This document shows positions 1-8,157 of a DNA stretch of 64,000 bases, one piece after another (position 1 is the stretch's first letter; each line of letters starts with the position of its first letter). The notes under the pieces were generated by a model. The model was not told where the DNA came from and did no database searches. It was given only the letters and a program-made list of their open reading frames with translations. This stretch comes from an uncultured Chloroflexota bacterium. GTDB lineage: Bacteria; Chloroflexota; Anaerolineae; Anaerolineales; Anaerolineaceae. The stretch covers positions 23,928 through 87,927 of the forward strand of contig CADATZ010000019.1 in NCBI GenBank assembly GCA_902791025.1, read 5' to 3'. The translations under genes and the position numbers were made by a program.

Positions 1-629
1 AGAGCGGTCATGTAGTTGGAATAGGTGATTTCCATGGTGACAGGAAGACTATCGGTTTCAGTCATAACAAAAGGAACATAGAGGAAACCCTTGATGACAG
101 CTTCACCATTCTTATTGAACTTAATGGTCGTGCAGTTATCCTCACCCTTGGCAGTGCATTTCTTCACAGAGGCTGGCGCACTTAAAACTGTTGCCTTAAT
201 ATTGCGAATATAGCTGGTCTTTTCCGGACCATACTTCACAGTACCTTCGGGCATGAAAGAGCTATCCCAAGCCTGACGCTTCAGGGTAACTTCAAATTTC
301 AACAGTCCGTCACCACAGGGATCGAAAGTGAATTCAGCTTTTTCGACACCTTCGTCGTCAGTTGCAACACCTTCAATCGGAGCCTTGGCATTGTATTCAC
401 CATCAGCATTCTTGCCAAAAGTACTCGGGAAAGAAGCCGGACCGTCAACCCAGAGGAAATCGGAATCCTCATCCGCGAAGAGATCCGGGAACAGCATATC
501 GACGTCCTGGAAGACCGTCAATACTGTTTCTTCGTCCCAGGTTTCAGAGAAGTCTTGTGCAAAGACTCCCACCGACATGCTCAGGACCATAACCAGAGCA
601 AACAAAATACCTAAAGTTTTCGTTTTCAT
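1..629 (-). CDS. Partial secreted protein of unknown function (N-terminal part)
   Basis: The reading frame is open from an ATG at 629 on the minus strand to the window edge, so the C-terminus is missing. The first 24 or so residues are a clear signal peptide: basic start MKTKT, a hydrophobic stretch, then VGVFAQ with likely cleavage after VFA. The mature part begins acidic (many Asp and Glu) and continues into a beta-rich segment with Cys in FDPCGDG, KKCTAK and EDNCTT. A GAGGT Shine-Dalgarno element lies about 6 bases before the ATG. I do not recognise the family. The protein is probably exported to the cell envelope or outside. Codon use matches the G+C-rich neighbours. Confidence 0.75.
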   Translation of the reverse strand, partial: MKTKTLGILFALVMVLSMSVGVFAQDFSETWDEETVLTVFQDVDMLFPDLFADEDSDFLWVDGPASFPSTFGKNADGEYNAKAPIEGVATDDEGVEKAEFTFDPCGDGLLKFEVTLKRQAWDSSFMPEGTVKYGPEKTSYIRNIKATVLSAPASVKKCTAKGEDNCTTIKFNKNGEAVIKGFLYVPFVMTETDSLPVTMEITYSNYMTA

Positions 630-816
630 GCTTTGACCTCATTTCTCAACGAAATTTGATGAATTTTCATCCACCACCCTCTTTGAGGGGGCAGGTTAAC
701 TGATATTTGTGCAATATCAGTGCCAACCAGCGATATTTACCCAACGAATTTTGCACAGTTTTCATTTTGAGCTTTACCGCTGTACTTATAAGTTGCAAGG
801 AAGGTGCCAAAGTGGA

Positions 817-843
817 AGTCAGTTTTCAGTGGTCAGTGGTCAG
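817..843. repeat. Short CAGTGGT-type intergenic repeat
   Basis: The string shows overlapping copies of CAGTGGT (TTTTCAGTGGTCAGTGGTCAGG). The same degenerate unit fills 6245-6390. It belongs to the intergenic repeat class seen at many gene ends in the first 29 kb. It sits in a 460-base gene-free stretch (630-1089) that also holds a long hairpin and the promoter of the next gene. Confidence 0.6.
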
Positions 844-876
844 GTATTAGCGTTAGCACCGGGCTGGAAAGGAAAC

Positions 877-930
877 GGGGACGTATCTCATGTGACCCGT
901 CGCGAAGCAGGGTCATTGAGATACGTCCCC
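877..930. repeat. REP/MITE-like long imperfect palindrome
   Basis: GGGGACGTATCTCA at 877-890 is the exact reverse complement of TGAGATACGTCCCC at 917-930. Inside, TGACCC (893-898) pairs with GGGTCA (911-916), leaving a short loop, so nearly the whole 54 bases can fold. Such GGGGAC...GTCCCC elements are often associated with REP-type tyrosine transposases (TnpREP); no transposase is in the window. Could also be a bidirectional transcription block. Confidence 0.65.
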
Positions 931-1020
931 CACAATACCTTGCCGAATCAAGACAAAAGCATCGGATCGGAAAATTGATCGTAACAACCATTGAATTTAA
1001 TATAATTTTAGAATTTCTGC

Positions 1021-1048
1021 TTGACTATATATATTTTATATGTATAAT
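1021..1048 (+). promoter_or_regulatory. Promoter for the 1090 gene
   Basis: TTGACT at 1021-1026 and TATAAT at 1043-1048 are separated by 16 bases, close to the vegetative sigma consensus. The predicted transcript starts near 1055 and would contain the strong AAGGAGG ribosome site just before the ATG at 1090. The surrounding 60 bases are very A+T-rich. Confidence 0.65.
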
Positions 1049-1089
1049 AGTAGAAAATAAGTTATATTTTAGAAAGGAGGAGTTGCGGA

Positions 1090-2157
1090 ATGTCCAGTGG
1101 TTTACCTTATCATGCTATGCAAATGGTCAGGGATGTACAGAACCGGGAAAAATACGGAGCTTCCGGCGGAGAAAAAGGCCGCGGAATTTTGACCGATATC
1201 AAAGTTTCCGAGCTGCCCACCGAACGCATCGACGAATTCAGCAACGCTCCTTTCGAATTTGAAGAAACAGCTAAATGGCTGTGGGAAGACACACAGACCA
1301 TTTATTACCACGCCTGCACCGAAAACCGCTTTTCTGAAAATTACCTGAAACTCTGCGCTCAGCTTGAGAAGAACATCCGTCAGGTGGGCAGCTTCTGTCT
1401 CACAAAGGCAGTTCTGGAACAGAAAGAAATGAAATTTTCCGGACTTGATGATCTGAATATCGAAGAACTGGTGCGCATGGTCTCCTTCCATCTCCGCAAA
1501 TGTCACGCCGCCTTTCAGGGTATCTATCAGGACAACAATTTCCTCGGAATGTCCTACCTGAACTGGGAATTCCGCTGGTTCGAACTGGGCAACCGCCTGA
1601 AGGCAACAGAAGTGAAAATCCGGAAGATCCGCAGCGGAGAGTTGAACGCTGACAGTATGCTCATGCAGGCACAGACATTTGAGGGTCAGCCCAGGACCAA
1701 TGACCGGCCACGCGGCGGTCTGCCAAAAAGCCTGCGGGTCAATCCCTCAGCCCTGCCGCTGCGGGGCGCCATGGCACGGGATATGCTGCGGCGGGAAAAG
1801 GAAGCAGCAAAACAGCAGCTGGAAAAACGGAAACAGGAGGCACGCGAGGAACGCGAAATGCTGCGGGATCTGCGCGAAAACGGTTTCGCTCCGCCGGCTC
1901 CTTTCCGTCCCGAACGGCTGCCAAAGGAATTGGAGAAAACAACACAGCCTGTCATACCCAAGCCGGTCCCGCAGCCGGACCCAAGATTTGAGGCGACGGA
2001 AGAATCCCTTTCTGAAGCAGAGGTCAGGAAAAAATTGATAGAGGATGCCATGCGGCGGGGAGACCAAAAGGCATTGATGACCATCCCGCTGGAGGATCCG
2101 TGGCAGCTGCGTGAACGATGGCTTCGATATATTCAGGGAATAGGGGATAGGATATAG
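1090..2157 (+). CDS. Hypothetical protein with charged coiled-coil region
   Basis: A 355-residue soluble protein preceded by a near-perfect Shine-Dalgarno (AAAGGAGGAG). I do not recognise a family. Residues 1-200 look globular and rich in aromatic residues (for example FEETAKWLWEDTQ, YLNWEFRWFELGN). Residues about 225-265 form a highly charged helix (REKEAAKQQLEKRKQEAREE), probably coiled coil, followed by a Pro-rich linker and a short charged C-terminus. The last codons and the stop TAG lie inside a GGGATAGG-type repeat that continues downstream, so the C-terminal IQGIGDRI seems to be repeat-derived. It is a single-gene transcription unit by layout. Function unknown. Confidence 0.8.
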   Translation: MSSGLPYHAMQMVRDVQNREKYGASGGEKGRGILTDIKVSELPTERIDEFSNAPFEFEETAKWLWEDTQTIYYHACTENRFSENYLKLCAQLEKNIRQVGSFCLTKAVLEQKEMKFSGLDDLNIEELVRMVSFHLRKCHAAFQGIYQDNNFLGMSYLNWEFRWFELGNRLKATEVKIRKIRSGELNADSMLMQAQTFEGQPRTNDRPRGGLPKSLRVNPSALPLRGAMARDMLRREKEAAKQQLEKRKQEAREEREMLRDLRENGFAPPAPFRPERLPKELEKTTQPVIPKPVPQPDPRFEATEESLSEAEVRKKLIEDAMRRGDQKALMTIPLEDPWQLRERWLRYIQGIGDRI

Positions 2158-2186
2158 GAGATAGAAGATAGAATTTAGGGGATAGT
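2139..2186. repeat. GGATAGGATATAGG intergenic repeat overlapping a stop codon
   Basis: Degenerate copies of (G)GATAGG/GATTTAGG run through the last codons of the upstream gene and past its TAG stop. Similar blocks follow sufC, sufB, sufS, trpA, mnmA-side and the SGNH lipoprotein gene. Confidence 0.6.
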
Positions 2187-2227
2187 GAGCCGAAATCGGT
2201 TGGTTTCGGCTGCCTGGCGTTAACATC

Positions 2228-2256
2228 CGGGACTGTTGCCGCAGGCGACTGTCCCG
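2228..2256. repeat. REP-like hairpin, copy 1
   Basis: CGGGAC at 2228-2233 pairs with GTCCCG at 2251-2256, with TTGCC/GGCGA extending the stem and a GCA-type loop. A nearly identical unit starts 58 bases downstream and a third lies at 7698. Confidence 0.65.
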
Positions 2257-2285
2257 AAAAAATTCCTCTGCAGACAAACAAATTT

Positions 2286-2314
2286 CGGGACTGTTGCCGA
2301 AGGCGACTGTCCCG
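2286..2314. repeat. REP-like hairpin, copy 2
   Basis: The same 29-base unit as at 2228, differing by a single base in the loop (GCAGG versus GAAGG). Two tandem copies in the same orientation lie in the suf upstream region, which fits a REP or BIME-type arrangement rather than a single terminator. Confidence 0.65.
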
Positions 2315-2316
2315 GT

Positions 2317-2351
2317 CATACAAATTCGGAATCGTATTCCGAATTTGTATG
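2317..2351. promoter_or_regulatory. Perfect 16-bp inverted repeat upstream of the suf promoter
   Basis: CATACAAATTCGGAAT (2317-2332), a CGT spacer and its exact reverse complement (2336-2351). It ends about 32 bases before the likely -35 of the suf promoter. It has no T-run, so it is not a standard intrinsic terminator. It could be an operator for a dimeric regulator or a stable hairpin at the end of the upstream transcript; the sequence does not decide between these. Confidence 0.55.
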
Positions 2352-2383
2352 AGTTAGTACACGACGAGAAGAATTGCACGGTT

Positions 2384-2414
2384 TTGCTGAAAATCAAAAC
2401 CCTTGTGGTATAAT
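2384..2414 (+). promoter_or_regulatory. Likely suf operon promoter (extended -10)
   Basis: TGGTATAAT with TATAAT at 2409-2414 forms an extended -10 element. A weak -35 (TTGCTG at 2384-2389) lies 19 bases upstream. The transcript would have a leader of about 70 bases before the sufC ATG. Confidence 0.5.
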
Positions 2415-2489
2415 GCGGTGTTATACAGGATCATTGTGCCTGCTGCACAGTGATATCTGATTTTATGCGTTAAATACCAGGAGTGATTC

Positions 2490-3245
2490 ATGAGCGGATT
2501 AGAGATCAGAAACCTTTACGTCAGCGTTCACGAAAAACAGATCATCGAAAATTTCTCACTCACCGTTCCCAAAGGTGAGATCCATGCCATTATGGGCCCG
2601 AACGGGACAGGAAAATCCACCCTTTCCTATACAATTATGGGGCACCCGGCTTATAAACCATCCTCCGGTGATATTCTGATGAACGGCGAACGTATCAACG
2701 ACTGGACGCCGGATATGCGCTCCCATGCCGGTCTCTTTCTCGCGCTGCAATACCCCGTCGCCGTTCCCGGCGTCACCGTGGCGAACTTCCTGCGCACCGC
2801 ACTGAACACCCAGCGAAAAGCCAAAGATCCCGAGGATCACGGCATCCCCGTTCCCGCCTTCCGCAAATTACTGCGGGAAAAGATGGGTAAACTCAAGATG
2901 GATTCCTCCTTTGCCTCCCGCTATTTAAATGATGGGTTCTCCGGCGGTGAAAAGAAACGCACCGAGATCCTGCAAATGGCCATCCTGCAGCCGGAAATTG
3001 CCATTCTGGACGAGATCGACTCCGGTCTGGACATTGACGCGCTGCGCATCGTTGCCGAAGGCGTCAATATGCTGGTGCAGGAGAACGGCATGGGCGTGCT
3101 GGTCATCACCCATTACCAGCGTCTGCTCGATTACATCAAGCCGGATGCCGTGCACGTGATGATGGACGGTCACATCGTCCGCTCCGGCGACGATTCCCTC
3201 GCCCTGGAACTGGAAGAAAAAGGCTACGAGTGGCTGAAAGATTAG
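2490..3245 (+). CDS. sufC: SufC, Fe-S cluster assembly ATPase
   Basis: SufC is the ABC-type ATPase of the SufBCD scaffold complex, which builds Fe-S clusters in the cytoplasm. The 251 residues carry Walker [10 protein letters not shown] (36-44), the Q-loop region LQYPV (86-90), the SufC-type signature FSGGEKKR (150-157), Walker B AILDEID (171-177) and the switch His in VITHYQ. No transmembrane segment, as expected. An AGGAG ribosome site lies before the ATG. It is the first gene of the sufC-sufB-sufD-ORF-sufS-sufU operon; the order with sufC first is usual for Gram-positive-like and Chloroflexi loci. Length is typical of the family. Confidence 0.97.
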   Translation: MSGLEIRNLYVSVHEKQIIENFSLTVPKGEIHAIMGPNGTGKSTLSYTIMGHPAYKPSSGDILMNGERINDWTPDMRSHAGLFLALQYPVAVPGVTVANFLRTALNTQRKAKDPEDHGIPVPAFRKLLREKMGKLKMDSSFASRYLNDGFSGGEKKRTEILQMAILQPEIAILDEIDSGLDIDALRIVAEGVNMLVQENGMGVLVITHYQRLLDYIKPDAVHVMMDGHIVRSGDDSLALELEEKGYEWLKD

Positions 3246-3357
3246 GGGATAGGATTTAGGGTTTAGGAATTAGTGGTATTAGGATAATTATTCGAGATTT
3301 TCTAAACAGATGACAAATCAACCCCTAATTCCCACCCCCTACCCCCTAACAGCTAAG
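3243..3357. repeat. TTAGGGG / CCCCTAA intergenic repeat pair between sufC and sufB
   Basis: Right after the sufC stop come TTAGGGGATAGGATTTAGGG-like units. At 3320-3350 the complementary strand version appears (CCCCTAATTCCC, CCCCCTACCCCCTAAC). The two halves can pair into a long imperfect stem within the sufC-sufB message, which could act on RNA stability or on partial termination inside the operon. Confidence 0.6.
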
Positions 3358-3364
3358 GATAAAC

Positions 3365-4780
3365 ATGAGTGAAGAAATCAAAAACAATTATGATGATCTC
3401 GGGCTGAACAATGAGGCTTACGGCTTTCAGGATCCCGATGTCTCTGTATTCAAAACCAAAGAGGGACTGGACGAGGAAGTTGTCCGCCAGATTTCCGGCA
3501 TGAAGGGCGAACCGGAATGGATGCTGAACTACCGTCTCAAGAGCCTGGAGCACTTCCAAAAGCGTCCGATGCCGAACTGGGGCCCGGATGTCTCCAATCT
3601 CGACCTGGACCATCTGGTCTACTACGTCCGTCCTTCCGAAAAGAGTGAAAAAAGCTGGGATGACGTCCCGGAAACGATCAAAAACACCTTCGACAAGCTG
3701 GGCATTCCGGAAGCGGAGCAGAAATTCCTCGCCGGTGTCGGTGCGCAGTATGAATCGGAAATGGTCTACCACTCCATTCAGGAGCAGCTGGAAAAGCAGG
3801 GCGTGATTTTCGTCAGCATCGAAGACGGTCTGCGTCAGTACCCGGATCTTTTCCGCGAATATTTCGGTACGGTCGTACCTTATAATGACAATAAATTTGC
3901 CGCGCTCAACGGCGCCGTCTGGTCCGGCGGGTCCTTCGTTTATGTCCCGAAGGGCGTCCATGTGGAGCTGCCGCTGCAGGCTTATTTCCGCATGAACATG
4001 GCCAATGTCGGCCAGTTCGAACGCTCTCTCATCATCGCCGATGAAGGTTCTCAGGTACACTATGTCGAGGGCTGCACCGCCCCGCAGTACACCACCAATT
4101 CCTTCCACTCCGGTGTGATCGAGATCGTGGTCAAACGCGGCGCCCGGGTGCGCTATTCGACCATCCAGAACTGGTCCACCAACGTTTATAACCTCGTCAC
4201 CCAGCGTGCCAAGGTCTTCGCTAACGGCACGATGGAATGGGTCGACTCTAACCTCGGGTCTCACGTGACCATGAAATACCCGGCCTGCTACCTGATGGAA
4301 GAAGGCGCTCACGGGGAAATGCTTTCCATGGCTTTCGCCGGGCGCAATCAGATCCAGGATGCCGGTTCCAAGATGGTGCACTTCGCTCCGAATACCACCA
4401 GCAAGGTGACCTCAAAATCCATTTCCAAAAACGGCGGACGTTCGTCCTTCCGCGGACTTTTGCAGGTGATGCCGAACGCGGTCAATGCCAAAGCTAATGT
4501 GGTCTGCGACGCGCTGATCCTCGACCCGATCTCGCAGTCGGATACTTACCCCACCATGGACGTGCGGCAGAAACAGGTCTCCATCGGGCATGAAGCTTCC
4601 GTCTCCAAAGTAGGAGAAGAGCAGCTCTTTTACCTGATGAGCCGCGGTCTTTCCGAAGAGGACGCGACCTCGATGGTCGTTTCCGGCTTCATTGAACCGC
4701 TGGTCAAGGAACTGCCGATGGAATACGCGGTGGAAATGAACCGCCTGATCCAGCTGCAGATGTCGGATTCGGTTGGATAG
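3365..4780 (+). CDS. sufB: SufB, Fe-S cluster scaffold protein
   Basis: SufB is the scaffold subunit on which the nascent Fe-S cluster is built, in complex with SufC and SufD. The 471-residue length and C-terminal beta-helix pattern match the family. Diagnostic segments are [19 protein letters not shown], the Cys-containing [29 protein letters not shown] and the C-terminal [27 protein letters not shown] precedes the ATG by a normal distance. It lies 119 bases after sufC, separated by a repeat block, and 32 bases before sufD. Confidence 0.97.
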   Translation: MSEEIKNNYDDLGLNNEAYGFQDPDVSVFKTKEGLDEEVVRQISGMKGEPEWMLNYRLKSLEHFQKRPMPNWGPDVSNLDLDHLVYYVRPSEKSEKSWDDVPETIKNTFDKLGIPEAEQKFLAGVGAQYESEMVYHSIQEQLEKQGVIFVSIEDGLRQYPDLFREYFGTVVPYNDNKFAALNGAVWSGGSFVYVPKGVHVELPLQAYFRMNMANVGQFERSLIIADEGSQVHYVEGCTAPQYTTNSFHSGVIEIVVKRGARVRYSTIQNWSTNVYNLVTQRAKVFANGTMEWVDSNLGSHVTMKYPACYLMEEGAHGEMLSMAFAGRNQIQDAGSKMVHFAPNTTSKVTSKSISKNGGRSSFRGLLQVMPNAVNAKANVVCDALILDPISQSDTYPTMDVRQKQVSIGHEASVSKVGEEQLFYLMSRGLSEEDATSMVVSGFIEPLVKELPMEYAVEMNRLIQLQMSDSVG

Positions 4781-4812
4781 GGTTTAGGATATAGGATATA
4801 GGGAATAGTGTA
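4780..4812. repeat. GGTTTAGGATATAGG repeat between sufB and sufD
   Basis: The whole 32-base spacer between sufB and sufD consists of GGTTTAGG/GGATATAGG units. It must also supply the ribosome site of sufD (GGGAATAG before the ATG), so the repeat is part of the translation signal. Confidence 0.55.
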
Positions 4813-5976
4813 ATGGCGAAGCTTAAAGAAAACCTTTCAATGACCCTTGATGATGCGCTGGCAAAGGCTGTACTGCGGGATTCCGCTCCGGTTGAAGTTC
4901 TTGACAAGGAAAAACACGCTGATGATCTTTGCGCGCACTTTGTCTGGAATAATGGGCAGCAGTCTGTCTTTCTTTGTCCAAAAGCAGTCGAAAAAGGCGC
5001 TGTGTTCGCAACAGTTGAAGAAGCACTGAATTCACATCCGGAATTGGCGGAAAAACTGGAAACCTTAACAAAATCTGGCATGGATGATCCGTATGCAAAG
5101 GAGCTTTCCCCACTGACAGCGGAAGGTATCGTACTCTTCATCCCGCGCAGAATGTGCCAGAAACGCGAATTTCTGCTGGACCTGGAGCTTTCCGAGGCCT
5201 CCCGCGCTGCTTTGCTGAAGGTCTTCGTTCTTATCGATGACGATGCATCCGCAGTGGTGACGATCAACCTCCACTCACGGGGAATAAACGCGGAAAATCT
5301 TTTCGCCGGACAGCTTTTCTGCTCCGTCGGGAAAAACGCGCACCTGGTGCTGAACGAGGTGCAGGACTTCGGAAATCAGACCGTCAATATCCGCCGGGAA
5401 CAGAGCATTGTACAGGAAGGCGGTGACTTTCACTGGAACATCTGTGAACTGGGCGGATCAAAGAGCTATGACAATCTCGACGTGCGGATGGAAGGGGAGA
5501 ACTCCTCCGCGGTCGTTTACGGCCTTTACTTCCCGGTCAAGGACCAGCTGATGCACATCGAAACCAGGCAGGATCACATGGTCCCTCATACCTATTCCAA
5601 CCTGCACTACAAAGGCGCCCTCGCTGACCGTGCCAAAGCCAGTTGGGAAGGGATGATCTATGTGGATCCAAAGGCTGAAAAGACCGATGGCTACCAGAAA
5701 AATGAGAACCTGATGCTTTCTGATGAAGCAGAGGTTTTTGCCAAACCGGGACTGGAGATCATCATGGATGACGTCAAATGTTCTCACGGAACAACCATCA
5801 CCAACATCGATGACGACCAGATCTTTTACCTGACCAGCCGCGGCATTCCGGAACGGGAAGCCGAAAAGCTGGTGATACGGGGATTTTTTGATACGATCCT
5901 CAATCTCGTTACATATTCGCCAATCCGCGGGAAACTGCAGAACAAAATCGATTCCAAGATGCAGGAAGGAAATTAA
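4813..5976 (+). CDS. sufD: SufD, Fe-S cluster assembly protein
   Basis: SufD is the SufB paralogue that completes the SufBC2D complex and is linked to iron entry. The 387 residues show the SufD/SufB core: an N-terminal helical region with a divergent sequence, the beta-helix centre and the family signature at the C-terminus (KCSHGTTITNIDDDQIFYLTSRG then PEREAEKLVIRGF). The KCSHG motif holds the conserved His seen in the SufD C-terminal domain. It ends two bases before the next small gene, so the two are translationally coupled. Confidence 0.95.
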   Translation: MAKLKENLSMTLDDALAKAVLRDSAPVEVLDKEKHADDLCAHFVWNNGQQSVFLCPKAVEKGAVFATVEEALNSHPELAEKLETLTKSGMDDPYAKELSPLTAEGIVLFIPRRMCQKREFLLDLELSEASRAALLKVFVLIDDDASAVVTINLHSRGINAENLFAGQLFCSVGKNAHLVLNEVQDFGNQTVNIRREQSIVQEGGDFHWNICELGGSKSYDNLDVRMEGENSSAVVYGLYFPVKDQLMHIETRQDHMVPHTYSNLHYKGALADRAKASWEGMIYVDPKAEKTDGYQKNENLMLSDEAEVFAKPGLEIIMDDVKCSHGTTITNIDDDQIFYLTSRGIPEREAEKLVIRGFFDTILNLVTYSPIRGKLQNKIDSKMQEGN

Positions 5977-5978
5977 TT

Positions 5979-6245
5979 ATGCCTCATTCCACACCTCCGC
6001 TTAAAGCTACTGATTGGGGACAGCAATATGAAGTCGGCGATATCGTCGAAGTGAATTGTGATTATGAACGCAAGGGCGAACGCCGCCACGGCTGGATCCG
6101 CGGGATCGTCGTCCAGGTGGATACAAAGATGATCGCGGTACAGTTCCGCGCCAATGTTTACCTGACCGACGGCTGGATGGTACCGGATCACATTCTCTGG
6201 TATCCGCTCACCTCTCCCGCCATCCGTCCGAATACGAGAGAGTAA
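5979..6245 (+). CDS. Small conserved-looking protein inside the suf operon
   Basis: An 88-residue protein whose ATG lies two bases after the sufD stop, with AAGGAAAT overlapping the sufD end as ribosome site. It has no Cys, so it is not itself an Fe-S carrier. The centre alternates hydrophobic and charged residues (VGDIVEVNCDYERKG contains one Cys; then GWIRGIVVQVDTKMIAVQFR and GWMVPDHILWY), the pattern of a small SH3-like beta barrel. Correction on Cys: the only one is in VEVNCDYE. It is not SufT, SufA or SufE. The position argues for a role in cluster assembly or in controlling SufS; function unknown. Confidence 0.8.
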   Translation: MPHSTPPLKATDWGQQYEVGDIVEVNCDYERKGERRHGWIRGIVVQVDTKMIAVQFRANVYLTDGWMVPDHILWYPLTSPAIRPNTRE

Positions 6246-6390
6246 TCAGTGATCAGTGTCCAGTGGCCAGGATTCAGAGACTAGTGTCCAGTGACTAGGA
6301 TTCAGGGGCCAGTGACCACTGACCACTGATCACTAACCACTGGCTACCGACCACTGACAACTGGCCACTGGCCACTGACCACTAATAGAA
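6245..6390. repeat. Dense CAGTGGCCAGTGATCAG intergenic repeat array
   Basis: Nearly the whole 154-base gap between the small suf ORF and sufS is built of CAGTG(G/A)(C/T)CA units; from about 6313 the complementary version (GACCACTGACCACTG) takes over, so the two halves can form a long imperfect hairpin. No gene is visible here. It interrupts the suf operon without a recognisable promoter. Confidence 0.65.
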
Positions 6391-6399
6391 AGACAATAG

Positions 6400-7626
6400 A
6401 TGATTGACAGTACGAAAATTCTTCAGGATTTTCCGCTTTTGCAGCAGGCCGGTCCGGACGGAAAACGGATTTGCTATCTCGATTCCGGCGCCACCAGCCA
6501 AAAGCCGCAGAGCGTGATTGACGCGGTAACGAATTATTACGAACAATTCAACGCCAATGTGCACCGCGGCATTTATCCTATATCCGAACGCGCAACGAAA
6601 GAAACTGAATCTACACGCAACAAAATCCGTGACTTTATCCATGCCGCGGCTTCCAGTGAAATCATATTCACCCGGAACGCGACGGAAGCCATCAACCTCG
6701 TCGCACGGAGCTGGGGAGAAGCCAATCTGAAGGCCGGAGATACGGTCCTGCTCAGTGAAATGGAGCACCACTCCAATCTGGTTCCCTGGTATATGCTCGC
6801 TGAAAAGATTGGCATCAAGGTGGAGTTTATCCCGGTCACGGATGAGTTTCTGCTGGATATGGATGCCTACCATCAATTACTGAAAAGCCGCGCGCCGAAA
6901 CTGGTTTCCGTTACCGGTATGTCCAATGTGCTCGGGACCGTTCCGCCGATCAAAGAGATGGTCCGGGAAGCGCATGCGGCCGGGGCTTTGTTCCTGATGG
7001 ACGGTGCCCAGTCCGTTCCGCATATGAGCGTGGATGTACAGGATCTGGATGTGGATTTTCTGGCCTTTTCCGCACATAAAATGCTTGGTCCTACCGGGCT
7101 CGGGTTTTTATACGGGAAAAAGGCGCTGCTGAATGCCATGCCGCCCTTCCTTGGAGGGGGAGACATGATCGGGAAAGTCCATCTCGGTTCCTTCACCTGT
7201 GCCGAACTGCCCAATAAGTTTGAAGCCGGTACGCCTTCAATTGCGGAGGAAGTGAGCTTCGGGGCGGCGATCGATTATCTGCGTTTACTCGGGATGGATG
7301 CGGTCTATGAGCATGAGCGGCAGCTGACAGCTTATGCGATCGAAAAGCTGCGGGAGATCCCGGGGCTGAAGATCTTCGGGCCGCTTGAAGGCGCCCGCGG
7401 CAGTGCCGTCAGTTTCACACTGGACTATGTCCATCCGCATGACGTGGCGGATATTCTGGGCTCCCGCGGCGTCTGTGTACGCGCCGGGCATCACTGCGCC
7501 ATGCCGCTGCATGAACGCTTCCGCGTCCCCGCCACCACCCGCGCCAGTCTGTACATTTATAACAACGAAGAAGACATCACCCGTCTCTGCGAGGCGCTTC
7601 TTTACGTATATAAATTGTTCGGATAA
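6400..7626 (+). CDS. sufS: SufS, group II cysteine desulfurase
   Basis: SufS takes sulfur from L-cysteine as an enzyme persulfide and hands it to SufU. The 408-residue protein is a class V aminotransferase fold. PLP Lys is Lys227 in FSAHKMLGPTG, the PLP-stacking His is in MEHHSN (121-126), and the active-site Cys is Cys366 in RAGHHCAMPLH, with the short loop typical of group II enzymes. The ribosome site is weak (AGAAAG). The 3' neighbour sufU fits the SufS-SufU pair of Gram-positive-type systems. Confidence 0.97.
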   Translation: MIDSTKILQDFPLLQQAGPDGKRICYLDSGATSQKPQSVIDAVTNYYEQFNANVHRGIYPISERATKETESTRNKIRDFIHAAASSEIIFTRNATEAINLVARSWGEANLKAGDTVLLSEMEHHSNLVPWYMLAEKIGIKVEFIPVTDEFLLDMDAYHQLLKSRAPKLVSVTGMSNVLGTVPPIKEMVREAHAAGALFLMDGAQSVPHMSVDVQDLDVDFLAFSAHKMLGPTGLGFLYGKKALLNAMPPFLGGGDMIGKVHLGSFTCAELPNKFEAGTPSIAEEVSFGAAIDYLRLLGMDAVYEHERQLTAYAIEKLREIPGLKIFGPLEGARGSAVSFTLDYVHPHDVADILGSRGVCVRAGHHCAMPLHERFRVPATTRASLYIYNNEEDITRLCEALLYVYKLFG

Positions 7627-7630
7627 GGTT

Positions 7631-7683
7631 CTGGTATTAGGTGTTAGGTGATATCATTACCTAACACCTAATACCTAACACCT
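7631..7683. repeat. Perfect-looking hairpin of GGTATTAGGTGTTAGG units
   Basis: GGTATTAGGTGTTAGGT (7631-7647) is followed after a few bases by its complement ACCTAACACCTAATACC (7660-7676). The stem of about 17 bp lies directly after the sufS stop. It may limit transcription into sufU or protect the upstream mRNA. Confidence 0.65.
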
Positions 7684-7697
7684 TTTGATATTCATTA

Positions 7698-7726
7698 CGG
7701 GACAGTTTGCCTTTGGCAGCAGTCCC
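7698..7726. repeat. REP-like hairpin, copy 3
   Basis: CGGGACAGTTTGCC...GGCAGCAGTCCC is a diverged copy of the two units at 2228 and 2286: GGGAC pairs with GTCCC and TTGCC with GGCAG/A. It lies just before the ribosome site of sufU. Confidence 0.55.
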
Positions 7727-7741
7727 AACCGGAGAAAACCA

Positions 7742-8140
7742 ATGGACGACATGTACCGCGAATTGATCATTGAGCATTATAAAAACCCGTCTTACCGCGG
7801 GGAACTGGATCCCTGCGACCACAGCTATGAGGATGAAAATCCCTCCTGCGGTGACGAACTCCGCATCATGCTCAATGTGGATGAGAACAACATCATCACC
7901 GATGCCCGTTTTGAAGGACACGGCTGCGCGATTTCCCAGGCTTCCGCAGATCTGCTGCTGGAAGATGTGATCGGGAAAAGTGTGGACGAGGTCAAAAACA
8001 TGACCAAAGAGGACGTGCTGGACCTGCTTGGTCTGGAAACCCTCGGTCCCGCCCGCATCAAATGCGCCATGCTTTCCCTCAAATGCCTTAAAGCCGGCCT
8101 CTACGGTGTCGAAGGCCATGCCTGGGAAGATATCATATAA
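7742..8140 (+). CDS. sufU: SufU, zinc-dependent sulfurtransferase partner of SufS
   Basis: SufU accepts the persulfide from SufS and delivers sulfur to SufBCD. I chose the ATG at 7742 (GGAG 8 bases upstream), giving 132 residues; an upstream in-frame start at 7685 would be encoded by repeat sequence and is unlikely. Zinc ligands are visible as Cys36 and Asp38 (PSCGDEL), Cys62 (GHGCAIS) and Cys108 (RIKCAML). The segment between Cys62 and Cys108 has the roughly 20-residue insertion that separates SufU from IscU. This is the end of the suf set. Confidence 0.95.
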   Translation: MDDMYRELIIEHYKNPSYRGELDPCDHSYEDENPSCGDELRIMLNVDENNIITDARFEGHGCAISQASADLLLEDVIGKSVDEVKNMTKEDVLDLLGLETLGPARIKCAMLSLKCLKAGLYGVEGHAWEDII

Positions 8141-8157
8141 CAGGGTCAGGATTCAGA

